Positions 25,057-32,525 of a stretch of DNA of 32,525 nucleotides are shown piece after piece. Position numbers and translations under genes: made by a program. Below the pieces are notes generated by a model. The model saw nothing but the letters and a program-made list of their open reading frames with translations, searched no databases and was not told the DNA's origin. The number at the start of each line of letters is the position of its first letter. Positions within the stretch are counted from its first letter, which is position 1. Source of the stretch: Hypsibius dujardini (Eukaryota; Tardigrada; Eutardigrada; Parachela; Hypsibiidae); NCBI GenBank assembly GCA_001579985.1, contig LRSR01011515.1:1-32525 (forward strand). The letters run 5' to 3'.

Positions 25057-25481
25057 TCAGGCCAGGAAGTTCTGCACCGCATCTCCCAGGAGATAATCAT
25101 GTCCGTCAGCAATGTCCGTGGGAACTTCCCGGCTAGTGAACGCTCCAATCTCCTTGTCACATCTGAACTCGTAGACAACACTGACAAAAAAGCAACCGTT
25201 CTGAATGGGAATCAAGTCAATTCAAACCTTATATTTACTTCCTGTCTGAGGGTTTTGCATACTTGACATGTGGTTTGGCTACTTTATTCAGGACGAATTT
25301 CAACAAGGCATGCAGGAATCCTAAGCATACATCCGGATCCCAAAGCCACGTCCCAGCGCTCTCCTCTTTGGCCTAGGGTGCGATTATTCCAAAAATTATG
25401 GGTCAATAAATATTATCCCTAACATTCCGGAAGGTAATCAGGCAGACAGACAGACAAACAGACAAACAGACAAACAGACAA

Positions 25482-25532
<51 letters not shown>

Positions 25533-28522
25533 GGGAGGCAGACAAACTGACTTGCACATTATACCTTCACGATAGCGGGAAGCATGTCGATGGAATATTG
25601 CTTCACTTCCATTACATGGCCGTTATTGTGAACGCCCGCAAAAAGAGTTCCCGTGCCGTTTAGGACATTATTCGTCCACCAGCGAAGCATATGACCCCTG
25701 ATATTACCAAAAACCATGTTGTAGAGTGTAGAAGTGGAAGCCTTAAAAGCGTTCTCGATTAATGCGTGAGACTGAGTTCAAACCAAAACGACATTACCGA
25801 TATGTGTAGTTGCTCGACTCAAAGCCCTTCCTAGTCACCGTGGCGAAGTCCACATACTTCTTGGGATAGTGGTCATTGCCAGATAGATTAGTAGCGTCCA
25901 CCCCGGCAGCCAAGAGGAGATTCAACTCACTCAATTTGGCGTGGACGACTGTGCGAAAGCGCGGCGCTGCGACTTTGCCGTTCCCACCATCCAGATTTTC
26001 AACAACTAAGGTAATATATATATATATATATATTTGGATCATGTATGACAATGTGCCGGCTAGCTGATTTTACCTTCATCAGCGGTCATGTACACTTCGA
26101 ATCGGCGACCCCTAAAACAGACAAAAGAATCTATAGAAGCATTCCGTACCCTGAAAAATTTAATCCGGAGGATCTAGGGAAAGTTACCAGAATTTTGCGC
26201 GGCCCTGCCGGGAACCCGAACCAGTGCGGGAATTGGAAGCACCTTCTGTGACGCCGTGAATGTCCGGGCGGATGAGGCTTCCAACAACCACCTTCCCGTT
26301 GACACGAGCTGCTCCAAAAATTAAGTTCCCCGCGGTGTTGTCATACAATGCCTGCATCAGATTCGCCAAGGTCGAGCAGGTCGACACAATGTCGATCTGG
26401 TCTCTGAAGTGAAAATAAATTGCCGCAATCAATAAGCATATTCTCTCAGCCGAACACTGAAAAAGCAAAATTTATTTATTACGAAAACTGAATTTATTTT
26501 CATTAACAATTTTGGTGTTGTTCTTATTTTATTTTTACTATCAATTCAGCATTTGAGCGACACCGATACCGATTAACAGCCTAGCGATTATTCATGTAGA
26601 CATATTATATACATTCAGTCGTCCCCACATTGTTCTCCGGTTGCACAAAAATCAGATGCGCGCATGCGCCGTCTGTTGTGGCAGGCCGATTGGGTCAATA
26701 AAAGAAACACTGGCTAGACCGGCTAAATTAATGTCGCCCATGGCAAACCAAATCGTGCAAAAGATAGCGATCACAATTTATTTGGGACAAGTCCCTGTCA
26801 AGTCGCACGTACAGTAATGTTATGTGAGACTTGTCTCAAATTCACCGAACAATTGTTTCTACCGCTGTCTGAAAGTTCACTGCCCTCTGGACAAGACTTT
26901 CTTCTTGCTTTTACATTATTGATTATGACTCGAGGAAAGTAAATCCCATCGGAAGTGGCGCTAGATGTGCATGATATGCGATGGATGCAGTTACCGTTGA
27001 AGCAGATTGGAACTTCTGGATACTGATCTTTTTATCTTTATTTTATCCGGTGTTTCAATTCCTGTTTTTTCTTCTTTAATATTTGTGATTCACTCAATGT
27101 TTTTTGATGTTTTGAATATTTAGTGTCCGACGTTTTTGATTGGTTAGTGAGGGTGGTTGGCTTGACTGGTAGTGTTCATTTGGGGCGGAGTTTGACTTAT
27201 TTTTTATGCAGTAAAAAGCACGTCACGGGAGAACAATGTGGGGACGACTGTACAATGTACAGACCATGAACCATGAAAGGCTGCATGGGCACCAAGGGTG
27301 GAAAAGATGCTGGAGAAGAAGGGCTATCAGTTTCAGCATTTGAGAAATTTGCAAAAAAATGTTTTCTAGGTGAACGATCGAGAATAAAAAACTGTCCGCG
27401 TGTTGCTGGCGGACCCTCTGTACATCTACAACTGTAGCTCATCCATCCATTCATCCATTCGAGTCAGAATAAAAAATATCCATTTTTTATTGTTTTGGTG
27501 CAAGCTCCATCAGGCTGTTGATTCTCCAGTGGTTTGAATTGTCCCGCCTTAGTCGATACTAATTCCTTCAGTTTTCATTTGAGTTCCGAATATTGTATAA
27601 TTGTTTACATAACCTATTAAATGGAGTCATGGGTTTTCATAAAAAAATGGTGCGGAGAAATCAGGAAAGTGGGAACCTGGTTAGAAACGTACAAAAGAAA
27701 TCTGTCTCAACTTGGCTGGATAAAGCTTCTTTATATGGGCGGCAAATGTTTTTTTTTAAACTGATAATTCTGTGAAGAAGCGATGGCATATAGTTTAGTG
27801 GAGTCCTTTAATACGTAAACACGATGTAGTAACGTGTAAGGAATTTCCCGTTAAATGTAATCGAGAAATATATATCCGTGACGTGAATGGCCAGATTCTG
27901 GCCGAACTTGACGGGCTCCAAATTGAAGCGCTGACGCTAACAATTTTCATTGAGCTTTTCAAAACTTACTTTTTTGTGGAAGTCAACTCATCGAGACATC
28001 TGCTTTTGAAGGAATTTAAGGGTTTTGAGCAAGGGTAAAATTCAGAGACCCATTCAAAGTTGAGTAGATGCTCTTAGATGGAACAAAATTAGATACTCAC
28101 TTTATTGCCCTCAACTCAGGGTCTTCAGCGTTTTGTCGAGCCCACTCCGTGAGGACGGGAATCTGCTGCTTGAACAGTATCCCATCCAACGCCGCATTGG
28201 CGTAGCCGTCGTTCAAGTCAAAATCTACCCGAAGTGGAGCTTCCTGTGGATCCTGGCAAAACTCCCTCGCAACCTTGCGCATTAGACTGCGATCCGTCCG
28301 CGGCTCGAGACTCTGCCAATGGTCTACGTCCCCGTACATAGAGTAGTAGCCGACTTCCGCCACCGTGACATTCGCCGGAGTGATGCCCAGGCTAGCCCAT
28401 TTGGAGCGCGGATGGAGGACCAGCGCGTTGCCGCCCTGTTCCACCTCCACCGACTGCGACCAGTGCTGCTGGTTCGGGTCAGAAGAACCGACGCCACCTC
28501 GATCACCCTGAGCAGCGAACAT
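25057..28522 (-). CDS. DXO/Rai1-family protein with altered catalytic motifs, 424 aa
   Basis: DXO/Rai1 enzymes remove incomplete or non-canonical caps from RNA and degrade it 5'-3'. Exons on the minus strand: 28522-28101, 26403-26188, 26111-26074, 26005-25798, 25697-25565, 25372-25239, 25180-25057; 1275 nt in one frame. Family marks: VDFDLNDGY, AARVNGKVVVGSLIRP, GRRFEVYMTADE (the E of the FE-x-YM motif is kept), VAAPRFRTVVHAKLSELN, GHMLRWWTNN, and WDPDVCLGFLHALLKFV. The catalytic GEVD motif reads AGVDA, so the first acidic residue is Gly, and the EL-K motif reads YVDFAT, with Asp for Glu and no Lys. The enzyme is therefore probably inactive or changed in chemistry. Intron 1 is unusually long (1697 nt) and holds an inverted-repeat element; intron 5 holds a GACA array. 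It pairs head-to-head with the gene at 30197. Confidence 0.85.
25440..25533. repeat. (ACAG)n microsatellite in DXO-like intron 5
   Basis: AGACAGACAGACAAACAGAC, then about 12 perfect ACAG units (25486-25532). It lies in the 192-nt intron between exons 5 and 6 of the minus-strand gene, making up about half of it. Confidence 0.9.
26012..26032. repeat. (TA)n run in DXO-like intron 3
   Basis: AATATATATATATATATATA in the 69-nt intron between exons 3 and 4 of the minus-strand gene, just before the TTAG acceptor side. Confidence 0.8.
26616..27250. mobile_element. 635-bp inverted-repeat element in DXO-like intron 1
   Basis: CAGTCGTCCCCACATTGTTC at 26616-26635 is exactly inverted at 27231-27250 (GAACAATGTGGGGACGACTG), extended by CTCC/GGAG. 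TA follows the right end; the left end is preceded by ACATT. The interior has no recognisable transposase and is AT-rich in its right half. It looks like a nonautonomous DNA transposon. Confidence 0.7.
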
Positions 28523-29822
28523 GATAATTGTCTTGATGATGTGGTGTTATGTTATTGGGACACTAGCAATCAGTTTTATGGGTTTTGTATAAATAGGAAT
28601 GGTAGAACTATGAGTAGAAATGTTACCGGAACTCTTGGATTTTCCTCAAATGCGCAGTTCTGACTCTTCTGGCTTTATATACTTGAGCTAATTGAGTACT
28701 GTAGATGGTCGTTCGTTCCTATCACCGCTGTTACTGTCTCTGGCTGGACCGCCAAACAGCAAGGTATGACCGAGCGGTATCGTACAGGGATTATGTCCAA
28801 TTACGCACCACTTCCGACTGCCGATGTCATCGCAGGCGATTCCGTTGTCAAATGAGCCTCGGGGATTGAGATGGAGTTTTACAATAGCGACGTACACCAT
28901 TACGTAGCGTACATTTAGCGGCGGCTCATCTTAAATTTAGAGAGCAAAAAAACTGGATTTGAAGGAGCTGGAGAAAGTTGCTCAAATTCAAAGTGATGCG
29001 GTGAATTATTAAATCAGTTTTCCGGCTGGGAATAATTAGGTAAACTCCCTGCACGCACACACGTGTGACACTCTCGGCTTTCAATGTCAAGTGTGTTGGC
29101 GACTCGCGAGCCCGAGCTAGTTTGAATACAATGGGGGGGGGGCGTCCGTGCTGGAATGGATGTCGCACCCAATTTCGTGCCTGGACAGCAAATATTGTTA
29201 CCGCGACCCGCGAGCTTATCTGCGATGCCGAACCCTACTCAAAAATACGAAGATAGACGCTTACTACTACTGTACTACTACTGTTACTACTGTATATAGA
29301 GAAAGCGTCAAGAAACGCACACTCGTCGAAAGTCTCACTCTCAGCAGCTCCAACTCAACTGCGTTATCATTAATCAGCTAAATCAAAACAGCATACGTGC
29401 CTGCTGATTGTTTTGTCGTGGGCATTTGTGTACTGGTGTTATCTTGCCTAGCACGACCTACGAAGGGACGCATATGAGTTGAAACGGGATATCTCTGGCT
29501 TGAAAGTTGAAACGGACCGTTTTGGCCTAGTAAGGACACTTTCCCATTCACTTGCTCGGCCGCAAACACAGAAAGTGTCTCTACTAGCCCAAAGTACGCA
29601 GTACTGTAGACTAGCCTTGGAAAGGCCTTGGACTATGAGAACGGGCCCTGTTTGCGGTGCCATTCATTTCTCCGGGTTCTACCATATTGTTTGCCGACTT
29701 CCCCATATTTCTCCATCCTGCTTCCGAGGCAAAGAGAGGTGTCTGTACGTATTCCCGACTTCTCGTATCACTTCCTATTCGTTCTGTAAGCGCTGCGCAT
29801 TATCATACGAACTGTGAGGACA
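28523..29822. other. Divergent spacer between the two DXO-like genes
   Basis: No gene recognised. Features seen are a TATATACTTG at 28676-28685, a run of eight or more G at 29132-29140, irregular TACTACTACTG units at 29262-29292, and an imperfect hairpin-like stretch at 29480-29610 (TTGGCCTAGTAAGGACACTT against AAGTGTCTCTACTAGCCCAA). Confidence 0.45.
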
Positions 29823-30053
29823 CAGTGAACGACAGGAAAAAGTTGTATAGAGGGTCCGAGCGATGGGCAAAAGGAGCGGGGCAAGGGGTTAGATAAACAA
29901 AACCAGTAAATCAACCAGCAAAGATGCACCGCTTGTTTTGTGGTCACTTTAAAGTCACTGGTTGATCAGTTGATTGCGTTCAACTAACCCCCTGCCCCAC
30001 CTCTTTTGCCCATCGCTCGGACCGACCATTCAACTTTTTCCTGTCGCTTATTG
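29823..30053. mobile_element. Foldback family B, copy 3 (short, diverged)
   Basis: Ends CAGTGAACGACAGGAAAAAG and CTTTTTCCTGTCGCTTATTG, each followed inward by the same block (GGTCCGAGCGATGGGCAAAA and its inverse, with GAGCGGGGCAAGGGGTTAG). A 231-bp copy with no tandem expansion; the unique centre (29893-29985) pairs weakly. Right flank TA at 30054-30055, left flank CA. Its right end is about 140 bp before the plus-strand DXO-like start. Confidence 0.8.
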
Positions 30054-30196
30054 TACACAGTAGTATCGTTATAGACAAATTGAAGCTGGTATTTTTATTC
30101 TTACCCCAGTGGGCGAGTGACTGCGTCATACCGAATCGTTCGACGCGACGGAAATCTTGCATTCGCCGGGATCATCCCGTCTCATCTCTTGTGGAA

Positions 30197-32081
30197 ATGT
30201 ATTACGGCGGTCGCGGTCGCGGTCGGGGTGGTGGTCGCGGTCGCGGACGCGGCGGCGGCGCATCCTCCTACCCCAACCGGCGTGCATCGCAATCCCTGCA
30301 GGCCGACGACGGCGGCGACACTTTCGTCCTCGAACCCAAGTCCAAGTGGGCGCGTGTCGGCATCCGACCCGCGGACGTGAGGGTGGAAGAAGTGGGCTCC
30401 TACTCGATGTACGGCGACCTGGACCACTGGGAGAGCTTGGAGCCGCGACGGGATCGCAGCCTGATGCGGATGATGTCGCTAGATTGTACTGGCCAACAGA
30501 CCACCCCTGTGGACTTCAATTTGGATGAGGGTTACTCCGCGGAGGCGCTGGATGGGGTGTTGTTTAAGCAGCAGCTGCCCGTGATGATGAAGTGGGCCAT
30601 CCTCAATGCGGAGGACCCCAAGCTGGTGGCTGTCAAGTGAGTCCTTCATGTCGTTTTGGCAGTTTGTGTTGGTGGTTGTTTTTTCGTTTGTTGTTTGGAT
30701 CAGATGTGATAGAGACGAGAGGTTGAAGCACAGGGGTGCGTGCCGCCAACCTGTTGCTCTCTGTGCAGGTGTCAAATTTCACACATCAAACATATTCCAC
30801 CGGAAATCCATTCTCACTGTTATTAAATATCGTTTTCATCGATTTAGATGAATTCACGTTGGCCTAAGTGGTCGACTGTGAACGTAGGTGACGATTCGTT
30901 TCTTCCTTTTTAATTTTGAAGTGACAGTAAGTGATGGCATAGGCTTTGGTCCATCTGCTGGTCGATTGATTGGTCGATTGTTGATAAATTGGATGTGATC
31001 CAGGTAGCGCCACTGTGTCTACTCGCAGTCTGTACTGTGCAGTACGAAGAAGAGCATATGAATTGAATCGGGAAGTTTTGGGCTACTAAGAACGCTCACT
31101 CACTCACTCACTCACTTAATGGCACACAGCGAGTGTCGCTATACTAGTACAAATTCCTTGTTTCAAGCCATATTCTGTTTTAATTCCCATGCCTCCCTTC
31201 GTATTTATAAGTACTGGTAACCTTGAACTTCTGGCAATCTGCAGGGAAGAGGTCGACATTGTGTCGACTTGCACGCTCTTGGCGGATCTGATGCAGGGGT
31301 TGTACGAATACAGTCCGGAGAATATGGTCTTCGGGGCTGCTCGCGTCAACGGGAAGGTGGTGGTGGGCAGTCTCATCCGCCCGGACATCCACGGCATCAC
31401 ACAGGGGGGTAATGCTGCCCGCTTCGGGATGGGGTCGCAGGACCATGCCAAGTTCTGGTAAGCTTCTCGAATGAATTGACGAGAGACATTCCAGTTCTGT
31501 GTCTAGAGGCACTTGTTCTTTCTTCCAGGGGGCGTCGATTCGAAGTGTACATGTCTGCGGATAACGGTGCGACTTCGTATTTCAGATGTCATGTTTGGGT
31601 TTACTCACAAATCCAGCTATACTATATTTATGACGGTGAGTTTTTGTTTTGGGTCTCCCATTTTAGGCGCTGGTGATGCGGAAGGTCTGAACGACAAGGT
31701 GGCAGCTCCCCGTTTCCGCACAGTCCTCCACACCAAACTGCGGGACTTGAATCTCCTCCTGGCCGCCGGGGTGGACGCTGCCAATCCTTTCGTCGACGTT
31801 CCGTATCCGCAGAAATACGTGGACTTCGTCACAGCAGGCATTCAGAACTTCGGGGAGGGTAAAGAAAACCGACTTTATGGGTGCGAAGCCAAACCAATTC
31901 AGCCACTAATTTACTGTAAAGTTACATGGTTTTTTTACTCCTTCGCAGAGGTCATATGCTACGCTGGTGGAGCAACAACGTCTTGAACGGTACCGGGACT
32001 CTTCATGCTGGCGTCCACGACAACGGCCTTGTGCTCCGCGTCAAGACATTCCGCATTGACGAGCTTCCTCCCATCGTTCAG
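30197..32081 (+). CDS. DXO/Rai1-family paralogue with RGG N-terminus, 3' end not seen
   Basis: Exons recognised: 30197-30636, 31245-31457, 31529-31566, 31667-31880, 31949-32081, giving 346 codons, phase 0 at the last donor. The N-terminus MYYGGRGRGRGGGRGRGRGG is an RGG box, a common RNA-binding tail missing in the minus-strand copy. Shared family segments: VDFNLDEGYSAEALDGVLF, AARVNGKVVVGSLIRP, GRRFEVYMSADN, VAAPRFRTVLHTKLRDLN and GHMLRWWSNN. The catalytic positions are changed exactly as in the other copy: AGVDA for GEVD and YVDFVT for the EL-K motif. Exon 3 (38 nt) and exon 5 (133 nt) are identical in length to the paralogue, as are all splice phases. The exon 4 donor could be GTAAAG at 31859 or GTGCGA at 31881; the second gives the better alignment. 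The C-terminal exons expected from the paralogue were not found before the window ends. Confidence 0.8.
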
Positions 32082-32119
32082 GTAATCATAATTTGTGAGC
32101 TTAATTCACTTGATTCGGA

Positions 32120-32290
32120 TTAGATTTTTCATCGGCATTGCCGCTCACTGACCTTGGGACTTACTGAGCATGCAACGGACTTACTCGCTCTCCAATCGGC
32201 AAACCGTCCTCCACCTCATCAACCGCGTGAAGAACGGTTTGCCGATTGGAGCGACTTGGTTATAGCGGCTTATGAAAAATGTTGAAAACC
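32120..32290. mobile_element. Palindromic element downstream of DXO-like exon 5
   Basis: CTCCAATCGGCAAACCGT (32189-32206) is inverted at 32233-32250 (ACGGTTTGCCGATTGGAG). Outside this, ATTTTTCATCGGC at 32123 and GCTTATGAAAAAT at 32268-32280 also pair imperfectly. The element probably sits in the intron after exon 5. Confidence 0.55.
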
Positions 32291-32399
32291 CTATTCCAGT
32301 TTACCTCAAAGATCTAATAGTCTTCAATCACTGAGAGAGACCGCGGCGCCACCCAGCGCGACAGGAAGTGAATTGCAAACACCAGTGTTGATCGAATGT

Positions 32400-32525
32400 T
32401 TAACGTTAGATTCTGTGATCTTTACACCACCTTGCCTGTTGACCTGTGGACGTGCAATTCTATCGATATTTTTAAGGAGAAAACTAAACTTTTTGTGACT
32501 TCCGCCTGCAACCAGACTTTATTGT
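32400..32525 (+). mobile_element. Possible degenerate LINE 3' end at window edge
   Basis: One frame reads LWTCNSIDIFKEKTKLFVT followed by SACNQTLL, resembling the C-terminal tail of non-LTR retrotransposon polyproteins (a short IDIFK-like segment near the end). A related stretch is at 8255-8335. No reverse transcriptase motif is visible, so this is a weak call. Confidence 0.25.

Noticed and set aside
25181-25205. Alternative acceptor CAG at 25196-25198 for the last DXO-like exon
   Set aside because: It would read into a frame lacking resemblance to the DXO C-terminus; the TTTTTTGTCAG acceptor at 25181 gives VVYEF and a stop at the expected length.
30117-30528. Alternative frames across the RGG-coding exon
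   Set aside because: GC-rich repeats keep all frames open; only the frame starting MYYGGRGRG continues into DXO-like sequence with correct splice phase.

Overview
The window is nuclear DNA from an animal with a compact, intron-rich genome. Eight of the nine recognisable genes are split by short introns (mostly 50-500 nt) with GT..AG borders, and genes lie on both strands a few hundred bases apart. Families such as a FUT8 with coiled coil, catalytic domain and SH3, and a GT31 galactosyltransferase, point to a metazoan. Two probable bacterial or fungal imports, small gene spacing and the general style fit a small ecdysozoan; a tardigrade is my best guess, but the sequence alone does not prove it.

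Layout. 45-3433 (-): MCM6 replicative helicase, 10 exons, 3' end off the window. 4493-6495 (-): ribokinase, 8 exons, head-to-head with 6928-7689 (+), an intronless class I SAM methyltransferase that looks bacterial. 9344-9927 (+): two-exon DOPA 4,5-dioxygenase-like gene. 10574-11719 (+): two-exon GT31 beta-1,3-galactosyltransferase-like gene. 12928-16830 (+): FUT8 alpha-1,6-fucosyltransferase, 10 exons. 17788-18550 (-): a 209-aa FHA-domain protein of the aprataxin/PNKP/APLF type, divergent from 19171-20694 (+), a four-exon dUTPase with an E2F-like site just upstream. 22057-23129 (+): unrecognised low-complexity 222-aa protein. 25057-28522 (-) and 30197-32081+ (+): a head-to-head pair of DXO/Rai1-family (mRNA decapping/exonuclease) paralogues whose catalytic motifs are altered in the same way in both copies.

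Between and inside the genes are several families of short, strongly palindromic elements, many flanked by TA dinucleotides as expected for Tc1/mariner-derived MITEs. Family A (three copies, about 121-124 bp) sits in an MCM6 intron, in the dioxygenase intron and downstream of the GT31 gene; in MCM6 the element abuts the 5' splice site and supplies the donor sequence from position +4 onward. Family B (three foldback copies with internal GGGCAAAAGGGGCGG-type tandem units) lies at 17.2, 21.0 and 29.8 kb. Single-copy palindromes are in introns of FUT8, dUTPase and the minus-strand DXO-like gene, and an 840-bp foldback built from decamer repeats is at 23.9-24.8 kb. GACA/TGTC tetranucleotide arrays occur at four places, all in introns; two in FUT8 are complementary and flank exons 6-8.

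Functional themes: DNA replication and nucleotide hygiene (MCM6, dUTPase, FHA repair-type adaptor), glycosylation (GT31, FUT8), sugar metabolism (ribokinase), probable acquired enzymes (methyltransferase, DOPA dioxygenase-like) and RNA 5'-end biology (DXO-like pair). All splice models were built by eye from GT/AG, reading phase and remembered family alignments; none was checked by search or transcript data.
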